Notes: a model not told the origin generated them from the letters alone. Numbered from the stretch's first letter, positions 1 through 6,194 are shown. The stretch: DNA of 9,272 bases from an uncultured Collinsella sp. (GCA_900548935.1 URMR01000070.1:1-9272); one strand, 5' to 3'. Program-made: numbers and translations.

Positions 1-1
1 G

Positions 2-1210
2 CCCGTGCTCACCGGCCTCTCGGTATCGGCAACGCTTTTGTTTGCCGGCTTGGGCACGCTGCTGTTCCACTTCCTGTCGCGCGGTAAGGTGCCGGCATTT
101 TTGGGCTCATCGTTTGCCTTTATTGCCGGTTATGCCGCAATCGCGCCCAACGGCGAGACCGAGCTTTTGCCCTACGCCTGCCTGGGCGTAGCTTGTGCCG
201 GTCTGCTCTATCCGGTGCTGGCGGCGCTCTTCCGCGCGTTTGGCGCCAAGCGTGTCATGCGTTTCTTTCCGCCGGTGGTGACTGGCCCCATCGTCATTTC
301 CATCGGCTTGATTCTGGCAAGTTCCGCTATTGCTAACTGCCAGACAAACTGGTTTGTTGCCGTTGTCGCCGTGGCTGTGATCGTGATCTGCAACATTTGG
401 GGTCGCGGCATGGTCAAGATCGTGCCGATCCTGCTGGGCGTCGTAGTGAGCTATGCCGTTGCGGCCGCGCTCGGTGAGGTCGATTTTTCGGGCGTTGCCG
501 CCGCGCCGTGGGTCGGTCTGCCCATCGTGTGGGACAACACCGTGTTTGCACTCTTTGGGCCGCAGTTCGATAGCGGTCTTGCCACGACGGCCATCATCAC
601 CATCATGCCGCTGGCCTTCGCGACCATGATCGAGCATATCGGCGATATCTCTGCTATCGGTTCGACTTGCGAGCGCAACTACATTGCCGATCCCGGTCTG
701 CATCGCACGCTGCTCGGCGACGGCCTTGCCACGATTCTGGCTTCGCTCTTTGGCGCTCCGGCCAACACTACGTATGGTGAGAACACCGGCGTGCTCGCCC
801 TGACGCGCGTGTTCGACCCGCACGTAATTCGAATTGCCGCGTGTTGCGCTATCGTGCTTTCGTTCTGCCCCAAGTTCGCTGCCGTGATTGCCGCCATGCC
901 GGCATGCGTTATCGGCGGCGTGTCGCTCGTGCTTTACGGCATGATCAGCGCCGTGGGCGTCCGCAACCTCATCGAGAACCAGGTCGATTTCCAGAACAAC
1001 CGCAACGTGCTTGTGGCCGCTCTGGTGCTCGTGCTTTCACTCGGCATTGCTTACAGCACTGCCGGTGCCATCGTGCTGGAGCTGGGCGGCGTGACGATTT
1101 CGCTTTCCGGTCTTGCCGTGGGCTCGCTGGTTGGCATCGTGCTCAACGCGATTCTTCCCGGCAACGACTTTGAGTTTGCCGTTTCTGAACTCGAGGAGAC
1201 TGTCGAGTAG
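2..1210 (+). CDS. uraA: Uracil permease of the NCS2 (nucleobase:cation symporter-2) family, 5' end missing
   Basis: This is an inner-membrane proton-coupled nucleobase importer, most likely for uracil, feeding pyrimidine salvage. The reading frame is open through the left edge, so the GTG at position 5 is probably an internal Val codon. Against E. coli UraA (about 429 residues, from memory) roughly the first 30 residues are missing. Counting from that GTG, the NCS2 half-helix motif GSSFAF is at residues 34-39. The TM8 motif with the substrate-binding Glu is IEHIGD (Glu210, matching UraA Glu241), and the TM10 motif is NTTYGEN (Glu259, matching UraA Glu290). UraA His245 is replaced by Asp214 here, a variant I believe is common in this branch and which leaves room for a broader uracil/xanthine specificity. 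The protein is almost entirely hydrophobic helices and ends in a short acidic tail. The gene converges on the esterase and ends 21 bases before a shared terminator. Family is certain; substrate is inferred. Confidence 0.93.
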   Translation, partial: PVLTGLSVSATLLFAGLGTLLFHFLSRGKVPAFLGSSFAFIAGYAAIAPNGETELLPYACLGVACAGLLYPVLAALFRAFGAKRVMRFFPPVVTGPIVISIGLILASSAIANCQTNWFVAVVAVAVIVICNIWGRGMVKIVPILLGVVVSYAVAAALGEVDFSGVAAAPWVGLPIVWDNTVFALFGPQFDSGLATTAIITIMPLAFATMIEHIGDISAIGSTCERNYIADPGLHRTLLGDGLATILASLFGAPANTTYGENTGVLALTRVFDPHVIRIAACCAIVLSFCPKFAAVIAAMPACVIGGVSLVLYGMISAVGVRNLIENQVDFQNNRNVLVAALVLVLSLGIAYSTAGAIVLELGGVTISLSGLAVGSLVGIVLNAILPGNDFEFAVSELEETVE

Positions 1211-1231
1211 AAGTTGTGTTCAGCTAAATCA

Positions 1232-1269
1232 AAAAATGGCGCCCGTGCGTACGCGTGGGCGCCATTTTT
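1232..1269. terminator. Bidirectional intrinsic terminator between the uracil permease and esterase genes
   Basis: A perfect 13-bp stem pairs bases 1232-1244 with 1257-1269 around a 12-base loop. The plus strand ends in a run of five T and the minus strand in a run of six T, so it can stop transcription from both converging genes. The TAA stop codon of the minus-strand esterase (1268-1270) lies in the stem's outer end, so translating ribosomes would reach the hairpin on that side. Confidence 0.92.
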
Positions 1270-1933
1270 AATGCGTCAGTATCCAGCGTATGCCACGCGC
1301 CATTCGTAGATCGGTTTGGGCAAAGTGATTGCCGGGGTTGAGTTCCATCGTTGTTGGGATGCCGCGCTCGATGAGTAGCTCTTCCATTGCGCGCGTGTCG
1401 TCGAGTACGTGTCTCATCATGCGGTTGGGCGTCTTGGTTTCTTTTTTGCCGAGTGACAGATAGACAGCTTGTGGGCTGCCGGCAAATGGCGCCGTGCTGG
1501 CGCGATCGACATAGTCGGGAAACCATAGTGACCCCGATGCGCTCGCGATGCGGTCAAAGGCGTCGGTTTGCCAGAGGGACCAGAGCGCGAAGAGGCCCGC
1601 GAGCGAGTAGCCGGCAATGCCGCGCCAGGTGGGCGGCAGTGGGAGCGATAATTCGACCTTTGGGATTATCCGGTTCAGCAGTTCATCGAGAAATCCGGGC
1701 GCCTGCCCACCAAAAGGTTCGGCATCGCGTACGGTCCCGTCGCATGCCCAGGGGCTCAGCTCGCGATTCCAATCGAGCCCGCCAATGGCGACGAGGGTGA
1801 ATGGCGGGCAGCCGAGCTCAAGACAACGGTTGTAGACCTCGCTGCCGTCGCCCATGACTACGGGGAGGTAGATGACAGGTACGCTTTCCGCATGATTCGA
1901 ATAGACGGTTATCTGCTTTCGATGCGCTTCCAT
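1268..1933 (-). CDS. Putative esterase, alpha/beta-hydrolase fold (IroE/Fes-like esterase family)
   Basis: This is a predicted cytosolic serine ester hydrolase of 221 residues with no signal peptide. The nucleophile elbow is GYSLAG with Ser110, followed by an Ala/Leu-rich helix and the strand-turn ASASGSLWFPD, typical of the putative esterase family (PF00756, COG2819). The C-terminal histidine is His203 in the motif PGNHF. The acidic member of the triad is not certain; Glu165 in SLGKKET is a candidate by position. Relatives include siderophore esterases such as IroE and S-formylglutathione-hydrolase-like enzymes, but no iron-uptake gene lies nearby, so the substrate is unknown. The ATG at 1931-1933 is preceded by a purine-rich GAGAGAAG stretch. 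The upstream gap (1934-2046) must hold its promoter because it follows the terminator of the next minus-strand gene. A TATATG hexamer at 1989-1994 is the only -10-like sequence I noticed, without a good -35. Confidence 0.8.
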   Translation of the reverse strand: MEAHRKQITVYSNHAESVPVIYLPVVMGDGSEVYNRCLELGCPPFTLVAIGGLDWNRELSPWACDGTVRDAEPFGGQAPGFLDELLNRIIPKVELSLPLPPTWRGIAGYSLAGLFALWSLWQTDAFDRIASASGSLWFPDYVDRASTAPFAGSPQAVYLSLGKKETKTPNRMMRHVLDDTRAMEELLIERGIPTTMELNPGNHFAQTDLRMARGIRWILTH

Positions 1934-2046
1934 GGCCTGCTTCTCTCAGCGTTGTGATATCGACGGTCCCAATTGTCGCACGCTGGCACATATAGGTTGG
2001 GCTGCATTAAGAATAATCGCATGCGCAACGCGCGAGCGCAAACTGG

Positions 2047-2083
2047 AAAACGCCACCGCCGGAGGGGAACTCGGCGATGGCGT
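2047..2083 (-). terminator. Intrinsic terminator of the surface-protein gene
   Basis: On the minus strand an 11-bp stem pairs 2073-2083 with 2050-2060 around a 12-base loop, and four T follow directly. The one non-Watson-Crick position is C-A if read on the plus strand but a U-G wobble on the minus strand. This agrees with use by the minus-strand gene ending at 2150. The T tract is short. Confidence 0.75.
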
Positions 2084-2149
2084 CGTTAAACGGTGCTCGG
2101 GCTAGGCGCTTTCATGGGCGCCGTTCCGTGCGTTAAAGGCCAAAGGCGT

Positions 2150-3919
2150 CTATGAGCGCTTGCGGCTCACCACGGCGCCTGCGGCGATGGCGGCTGTTCC
2201 CGTAAGGGCGGCTGCCACGATGGCTACGCTCGAGGCGTCGCCGGTTGCCGCGAGCTTGCCGGTGGTCTTGGCTCCCGTGGCTGCAACTGCAACGGTCTTG
2301 GTCGCCTTTGTGCCCTCAGGCTTGGAATCAGGCTTGGAATCCTCGGGCTTGGTCTCCTCGGACGGTGCGATGACGGCTTTCTTGGCGATGACATCGTCGT
2401 AGGGAGAATCAATCACGGCGTCGCCCGTGCCAATGACTTGGCCTGCCTCGTACATGATGCCGTTACTGAGCTCTTCTTTGTGGCGATAGTCAATGACTTT
2501 GCCGCCTTCAGGCGTCAGGATGCTGGCGCCTTCGATTTCGATGGTGCCGATTGCCTTGCCGTCCGTGCTCATGGCAAGGGCGAAAATCGCTGCCGTGTCT
2601 CCCTCGGCCGTGACCTTACTGCGGACGATGGAGATGGTCGCGGGCATAATACCCTCGGTGGTCTGAGCATAGATGCCGATGTTCACGCCCCTGCGCTCAG
2701 GGGTGATCTCGCCATCCTGGTCTGTACTGTAGCAGTCGGGGCCATCGCCACCGGTCTCGACATAGCGGGCTATAGCCTTAACAACGGAGTCGCTGATGTA
2801 GATGTGACCGCCAGCGACGTTTGGCTGGTGGTTTCTGGTAGAGATTGCAACCGAGAATTTGCCTTCCGCGAACGCGTCCACGATGGAACCATTCTTGATG
2901 ACGATGTCGTCCCCGTCAGTGATGAGGGCGATGGCCTGGCCGCCGATCGCGCTTGTGCGGACCGTCACGGTCGCGTGATCGAGCGTAACGCCCTTGTAGG
3001 CATAGATACCATATTCAACACCGCTTGCGTCAAGGGAGGCGTTCGTGACCGCGAGACTGCCCTCAGCGTCGACGGCAAGATCTCCCTGGGAGCTTGCCTC
3101 GACCTGGCTGCCGCCCGAGATGTCGATGTTGCCGTCAGCCCAAATCGCCGCTTCTTCTATCGAGCTTGCTTCTACCTTGCCACCGCCTTTGATGATGATG
3201 TCACTGCCCGCGGCGACGCCGTAACCTTCGCCTCCTTTAGCGATCACTGTGCCAGAGGAATCGATAGTGGTCTTGCCCTTGGATTGGATACCTTCGGTAC
3301 CGCCCGTTGCATTCACGGTGCCCGAGCCCGTGATAGAGAGGTCGCCCTTTGCCTCAATTCCGTCGGAAGTAGTGCTTGTGGTGTTCACGGTGCCTGGGCC
3401 AGAAATGGAGAGGTCGCCTGTGGATTTAATTGCATCGGCCTCGGCTGTCACATTGAGCTCATCCGTGCTATTCGAGCTCGTTATGTTCAACTCCGCTTTC
3501 TGGTTAGTGCCATCCTGCGCTTTGATGGCGGCTCCGGTGTAATCGGGTTCGGTTTTCACGGTGTTCTTGCCCTCGTACGCAATGTTGAGCTTGCCTGCAG
3601 AGTTGATCGCACCGCCGTCATAGCCGTTGAGCTTCATATCGTCGGCGCCGTCCCAGCTCCAGGTGCCGGCCTCGTCGCCTGCCGCGGTGCCGGCGTTGTA
3701 CTGGGTGCCGCCGACGTCCACCCACTCGGCCGCGAGCGAGACGCTCGGCATGAGCAGCGAACTTACCGTGAGTGCGCAAACGGCGCCTACAACGATGCGG
3801 CGTGTCACGCGGCGCCAACTGCCGTGTGCGAGCAGCGTGCGGCGGCGCACGTCGGGCTCGACAAAATGGGCTCCAGAGGTTTTGTCATTGCGCTTGGGGG
3901 TCGTGAACAAGGCGGCCAT
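2150..3919 (-). CDS. Secreted beta-solenoid surface protein with LAATG cell-wall sorting signal
   Basis: Numbered from the ATG at 3919, this is a 589-residue exported wall protein. Residues 1-41 form an unusually long N-region rich in Arg, followed by a hydrophobic core at about 42-62 and a likely signal-peptidase site near the Ala-Ala at 63-64. Residues 85-120 (Trp-rich GTWSWDG, then LNIAYEGKNT) open a repetitive region. About seven rungs of 22-24 residues follow (161-325), each with a small residue plus Ile/Val, a Gly-Asp turn and a short strand, as in right-handed beta-helix carbohydrate-binding surface proteins. A Pro/Glu/Lys/Thr linker covers 517-540. The C-terminus has LAATG (556-560), a hydrophobic segment (564-584) and a SRKRS tail, the layout of a sortase substrate. 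LAxTG is the motif known for actinobacterial class E sortases; no sortase gene is present here. A longer ORF reaches 4033, but the Shine-Dalgarno before 3919 and the unlikely added residues favour the shorter start. An adhesin or glycan-binding role is inferred only. Confidence 0.85.
   Translation of the reverse strand: MAALFTTPKRNDKTSGAHFVEPDVRRRTLLAHGSWRRVTRRIVVGAVCALTVSSLLMPSVSLAAEWVDVGGTQYNAGTAAGDEAGTWSWDGADDMKLNGYDGGAINSAGKLNIAYEGKNTVKTEPDYTGAAIKAQDGTNQKAELNITSSNSTDELNVTAEADAIKSTGDLSISGPGTVNTTSTTSDGIEAKGDLSITGSGTVNATGGTEGIQSKGKTTIDSSGTVIAKGGEGYGVAAGSDIIIKGGGKVEASSIEEAAIWADGNIDISGGSQVEASSQGDLAVDAEGSLAVTNASLDASGVEYGIYAYKGVTLDHATVTVRTSAIGGQAIALITDGDDIVIKNGSIVDAFAEGKFSVAISTRNHQPNVAGGHIYISDSVVKAIARYVETGGDGPDCYSTDQDGEITPERRGVNIGIYAQTTEGIMPATISIVRSKVTAEGDTAAIFALAMSTDGKAIGTIEIEGASILTPEGGKVIDYRHKEELSNGIMYEAGQVIGTGDAVIDSPYDDVIAKKAVIAPSEETKPEDSKPDSKPEGTKATKTVAVAATGAKTTGKLAATGDASSVAIVAAALTGTAAIAAGAVVSRKRS
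2945..3439 (-). repeat. Diverged tandem repeat of about 72 bp coding for beta-solenoid rungs
   Basis: Within the surface-protein gene, about seven consecutive units of 22-24 codons encode similar rungs. Residues DAIKS, DGIEA, EGIQS, YGVAA, AAIWA, LAVDA and YGIYA begin the units at residues 162, 186, 209, 233, 257, 281 and 303. At DNA level two neighbouring units are still alike: the sequence starting at 3313 recurs at 3385, exactly 72 bases on, and a shared GAGAGGTCGCC block sits in both. The others have diverged, so this looks like old internal duplication rather than a recent expansion. Confidence 0.7.
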
Positions 3920-3924
3920 GGTTA

Positions 3925-3928
3925 CTCC
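3925..3928 (-). promoter_or_regulatory. Shine-Dalgarno GGAG that sets the surface-protein start
   Basis: On the minus strand GGAG is followed by the five-base spacer TAACC and then the ATG at 3919. The in-frame upstream ATGs at 3931 and 3937 overlap or adjoin this site and have no better one of their own. This is the reason for choosing the 589-residue product over the 627-residue reading. Confidence 0.65.
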
Positions 3929-3992
3929 CATCCTCATAGGGCCTATGCGATTACGCCCAGCATATCTGCAGGATGTAGCCGGCGGTAGTGCC

Positions 3993-4017
3993 GTTTTGAG
4001 GGCAAAATGTCCAAAAC
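3993..4017. promoter_or_regulatory. Possible operator: inverted repeat GTTTTG-N13-CAAAAC upstream of the surface-protein gene
   Basis: Two perfect 6-bp inverted half-sites (3993-3998 and 4012-4017) are separated by 13 bases, about two helical turns centre to centre, in the 140-base leader upstream of the surface-protein start. The site is AT-rich compared with its surroundings. On the minus strand TTGGAC overlaps one half-site and resembles a -35 box, but I see no good -10 at the right distance. Regulator binding is inference only. Confidence 0.3.
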
Positions 4018-4060
4018 TCGGGAAGCAATACATCGCGCGTCCGTGCGTTGCCTGGCTTTA

Positions 4061-4100
4061 AAAGAAAAGCGCGGAGCCGCTCGATGCGACTCCGCGCTTT
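4061..4100 (-). terminator. Intrinsic terminator of the purine permease gene
   Basis: On the minus strand a perfect 11-bp stem pairs 4090-4100 with 4066-4076. It has an inner 3-bp extension (4086-4088 with 4078-4080), and the T-rich tail CTTTTCTTTT follows. It begins 26 bases after the permease stop codon. It separates the permease from the surface-protein gene transcribed in the same direction, so the latter needs its own promoter. Confidence 0.93.
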
Positions 4101-4126
4101 GGTGTTCTGCTTTGGCAGCTTTGCCG

Positions 4127-5437
4127 CTACGCTACAAAGAAGTAGACGAGGAAGGCGAGGGCTGCGATCCACATGAGCGGCTTGATCTTGGAGGCCTCGC
4201 CCTTAAAGAGCGCGACGATCACGTAGGCGATAAAGCCCAGGCCAATGCCGGCAGAGATGGAGTAGGTGAAGGGCACGCCGGCGATAATCATGAACGCCGG
4301 GAAACCCTGCGACACGTCGGACCAGTCGATCTCGGAGGCCTCGCTCATCATGAGGTAGCCGACGTAGACCAGGGCACCGCAGGTGGCGGCGCTGGAAACG
4401 ATGGTGACGATGGGGGAGAAGAACGCGGCGAGAATGAACAGCACGCCGGTGGTGACGGAGGTGAGGCCCGTGCGGCCACCGTCGGCAGCGCCAGAGGTGG
4501 ACTCGACGAACGTGGTGATGGAGGAGACGCCCATGAAACCGCCTACAGCAGCGGCGGCGGAGTCGACGATCAGGATCTCCTTGATATTCTCGACGTTGCC
4601 GTCGTCGGTGAGGAACTCGCCCTGCTTGGCCACGGCCATCGCGGTGCCCATGGTGTCGAAGAAGTCACTCATGAGCAGCGAGAACGAGATGACGAGGAGC
4701 GCGGGGTCGGTAAGGACCTTGACGATGGCAGGCACGCCGCCGGCGTCGGCGATGGGGCCACCGATGCTTGAGAAGTCGAGCGGGGCGATGATACCGGTCG
4801 GAGCCTGGGTTACACCTAGGGGGATACCGGCGATGACGGCGACGACGATGCCGATGAGCAGCGAGCCGGGGACGTTGCGGCAGGCGAGGGCGACTGTCAC
4901 CAGGATGGAGATGATGCCGACGATGAAGGTGGGGGAGGTGATGTCGCCCAGACCGACGAGTGTACCGGCGCCAGCGGTGATAATGCCGGCATCGCACAGG
5001 CCAATCATGGCGATGAACAGGCCCAGACCCACCGAGATGGCGTGACGCAGGACAACCGGGATGGCGTCCATGATGGCCTCGCGCAGGCCACAAAGCACGA
5101 GCAGCAAGATGACGACGCCCTCAAGGAAGATGACGCTCATGGCCACGTGCCAGTCACCGCCGCAGACGGTGGTGGTGATTCCGGCGATCATCGCGTTGAC
5201 GCCTAAGCCCGACGCGCAGGCGAGCGGGCGGTTTGCGAAGATGCCCATGCAGATGGTCATGATGCCGGCGCCCAGGCAGGTGGCGCAGGCGAGCGCTCCC
5301 GCATCGATGCCAGCGCCCGAGAGCACCGCGGGGTTGACGGCGATGATGTAGGCCATCGCCAGGAATGTTGTCAGTCCAGCGCGTAGTTCGGTCCCGATTG
5401 TGGACTTGCGCTCGCTGACGTGAAATAGTTCGTCCAT
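4127..5437 (-). CDS. AzgA-type purine permease (hypoxanthine/guanine/adenine), NCS2 family
   Basis: This is an inner-membrane proton-coupled purine importer of 436 residues, the usual length for the AzgA/PbuG/GhxP group. Family marks in order are FLAMAYIIAVNP (25-36), a GLGVNAM segment (78-83) matching the GMGLNA motif, and DFFDTMGTAMAVAKQGEF (258-275). The strongly conserved TFVESTSGAADGGRTGLT (309-326) carries Glu312 and the AGGRTGL-like core. Which purine is preferred cannot be told from these motifs. The start at 5437 was chosen because AAGGAAAGGG (5443-5452) lies just upstream; a frame extension to 5494 adds 19 residues that resemble nothing in the family. The gene is divergent from the deformylase-like gene, with 193 bases between the two starts. 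A TATAGT -10-like box (5493-5498) and a small 6-bp hairpin (5455-5460 with 5470-5475) lie in the leader; I see no match to the purine riboswitch core. It salvages purines while the uracil permease at the left edge salvages pyrimidine bases, but they are separate transcription units. Confidence 0.92.
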   Translation of the reverse strand: MDELFHVSERKSTIGTELRAGLTTFLAMAYIIAVNPAVLSGAGIDAGALACATCLGAGIMTICMGIFANRPLACASGLGVNAMIAGITTTVCGGDWHVAMSVIFLEGVVILLLVLCGLREAIMDAIPVVLRHAISVGLGLFIAMIGLCDAGIITAGAGTLVGLGDITSPTFIVGIISILVTVALACRNVPGSLLIGIVVAVIAGIPLGVTQAPTGIIAPLDFSSIGGPIADAGGVPAIVKVLTDPALLVISFSLLMSDFFDTMGTAMAVAKQGEFLTDDGNVENIKEILIVDSAAAAVGGFMGVSSITTFVESTSGAADGGRTGLTSVTTGVLFILAAFFSPIVTIVSSAATCGALVYVGYLMMSEASEIDWSDVSQGFPAFMIIAGVPFTYSISAGIGLGFIAYVIVALFKGEASKIKPLMWIAALAFLVYFFVA

Positions 5438-5492
5438 GCATACCCTTTCCTTGTTCGGCCCCGAGTTTAGGCCGATTGACACGAACGCTCCC

Positions 5493-5498
5493 ACTATA
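5493..5498 (-). promoter_or_regulatory. Candidate -10 box for the purine permease
   Basis: The minus-strand hexamer is TATAGT, one base from the consensus TATAAT, about 55 bases upstream of the ATG. No recognisable -35 hexamer stands 16-18 bases further upstream, so this rests on the -10 and its position alone. Confidence 0.35.
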
Positions 5499-5591
5499 GC
5501 CCCTTTACGACGCTGTTGTTCCTCGCATGTTGATGTTCGGCGCTTTGCGGCAGACGGACGGTATTTTTCGCATGAAAATGTGTGGGTACCG

Positions 5592-5597
5592 TATACT
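5592..5597 (+). promoter_or_regulatory. Candidate -10 box for the deformylase-like gene
   Basis: TATACT, one base from consensus, lies 33 bases before the ATG at 5631, giving a predicted transcript start near 5604 and a leader of about 27 bases. The -35 region is poor; the nearest resemblance is TTCGCA at 5567-5572 with a long 19-base spacer. Confidence 0.5.
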
Positions 5598-5620
5598 TAA
5601 GCGGTTACAACGACCCCTAT

Positions 5621-5626
5621 GGAGGA
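5621..5626 (+). promoter_or_regulatory. Shine-Dalgarno GGAGGA setting the deformylase-like start
   Basis: GGAGGA is followed by the four-base spacer ACGT and the ATG at 5631. An in-frame ATG at 5619 overlaps this site and cannot use it, so the 139-residue product is preferred over the 143-residue one. Confidence 0.85.
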
Positions 5627-5630
5627 ACGT

Positions 5631-6050
5631 ATGATTAAAGAGCTTTGCCACGACGAGGCTATCCTGTCCCAGCGTTGCGAGGTTGCGACCGTCGAGGACG
5701 AGTCGGTTGCTCAGGACCTGATCGATACCATCAAGTCGCTCGACGATGCCGGCTGCCTTGCCGCTAACCAGATTGGCGTTACCAAGAAGGTTTGCGTCTA
5801 TCTGGACGACGCCGGCGAGCCCCACGTGCTCTACAATCCCCGTCTGGTGTTTGGCCTGGGCGCCAGCAAGATGGAGGAGAGCTGCCTGACGCACGAGGAG
5901 GTCACCAAGTCCACGCGCTATATCAAGTGCAAGGTTGCTTATGACGTGATCGTCGACGGCAAGATGCGCGAGCGCAAGCAGGACTTCGTCGGCTTCGAGG
6001 CACAGATGATCCAGCATATGATCGATCACTGTCTAGGAAAGTTGGTCTAA
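5631..6050 (+). CDS. Peptide-deformylase-like protein with the catalytic Glu replaced by Met
   Basis: This is a cytosolic protein of 139 residues matching the short peptide deformylases found beside the main Def in some Firmicutes (about 136 residues, from memory). True deformylases remove the formyl group from nascent N-termini with a metal held by one Cys and two His, plus a catalytic Glu in HExxH. Here motif I (usually GxGLAAxQ) is AGCLAANQ (40-47), keeping Gln47 but with Cys42 where Gly is usual. Motif II (EGCLS) is ESCLT (83-87), keeping metal ligand Cys85. Motif III is QHMIDH (128-133), keeping His129 and His133 but with Met130 where the catalytic Glu belongs; codons CAT ATG ATC GAT CAC show this directly. 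Metal binding should survive but classic catalysis is doubtful. The gene has its own -10 box and Shine-Dalgarno, and its stop lies at the left end of the 6045-6153 inverted repeat. No methionyl-tRNA formyltransferase gene is next to it. It could be inactive, repurposed, or use another residue. Confidence 0.85.
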   Translation: MIKELCHDEAILSQRCEVATVEDESVAQDLIDTIKSLDDAGCLAANQIGVTKKVCVYLDDAGEPHVLYNPRLVFGLGASKMEESCLTHEEVTKSTRYIKCKVAYDVIVDGKMRERKQDFVGFEAQMIQHMIDHCLGKLV

Positions 6051-6153
6051 GGGGACCAAAGCACCGCACCTTGCCGCTCAATCGTCGCTCGCGTACCTTA
6101 AGTACGCTTCGCTCCTCTTTCGTGGCAATCTGCGGCACTTTGACCTCTTAGAC
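6045..6153. repeat. 109-bp imperfect inverted repeat downstream of the deformylase-like gene
   Basis: The left arm (6045-6075) and right arm (6121-6153) are near reverse complements, with ends GTCTAA (6045-6050) and TTAGAC (6148-6153). In the arms, 6054-6075 pairs in register with 6124-6145. The only differences are two CA-type pairs at each of two places and a 2-base internal mismatch. The four CA-type mismatches become G-U pairs on the minus strand. The tip is a 6-bp perfect hairpin, GCGTAC (6091-6096) with GTACGC (6102-6107). No T tract follows, so it is not a plain terminator. It may be a small palindromic repeat element or a structured RNA. The V139 and TAA codons of the upstream gene form its left end. 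A second, smaller hairpin, TTGGTC (6042-6047) with GACCAA (6054-6059), can form in competition with it. Confidence 0.6.
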
Positions 6154-6194
6154 GACCTGCGGGGTTAACTTGGTTGAGTTTATCCTGCTTGAAT

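Noticed and set aside
107..823. A 238-codon minus-strand frame opposite the uracil permease.
   Set aside because: It runs opposite the substrate-binding region of a clear NCS2 protein and gives a His/Arg/Asp-rich product with no family resemblance.
2104..2121. A small GGCGC/GCGCC hairpin just after the surface-protein stop codon.
   Set aside because: It has only five base pairs and no T tract, and a better terminator lies at 2047-2083.
2438..3988. A 516-codon open frame on the plus strand, opposite the surface-protein gene.
   Set aside because: Its codons coincide exactly with those of the minus-strand gene, so it stays open simply because TTA, CTA and TCA are rare in this GC-rich genome. 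It has no Shine-Dalgarno and no recognisable domain, and the minus strand has a signal peptide, repeats and a sorting signal.
4007..4771. A 254-codon plus-strand frame over the terminator and the end of the purine permease gene.
   Set aside because: It is antisense to strongly conserved permease motifs, and its product is a charged low-complexity string of Asp, Gly, Glu and His typical of a shadow frame.
5438..5492. A possible purine riboswitch in the leader of the purine permease gene.
   Set aside because: The leader is only about 55 bases long if the TATAGT box is used. It has one small 6-bp hairpin and lacks the three-way junction core of purine riboswitches.
4127..5494. The longer 455-residue reading of the purine permease.
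   Set aside because: The added 19 residues have no family match and would start inside the likely promoter, whereas the ATG at 5437 has a good Shine-Dalgarno.
5923..6138. A 71-codon minus-strand frame across the inverted repeat.
   Set aside because: Half of it is antisense to the deformylase-like gene and the rest is the repeat itself; no ribosome-binding site or recognisable motif was seen.
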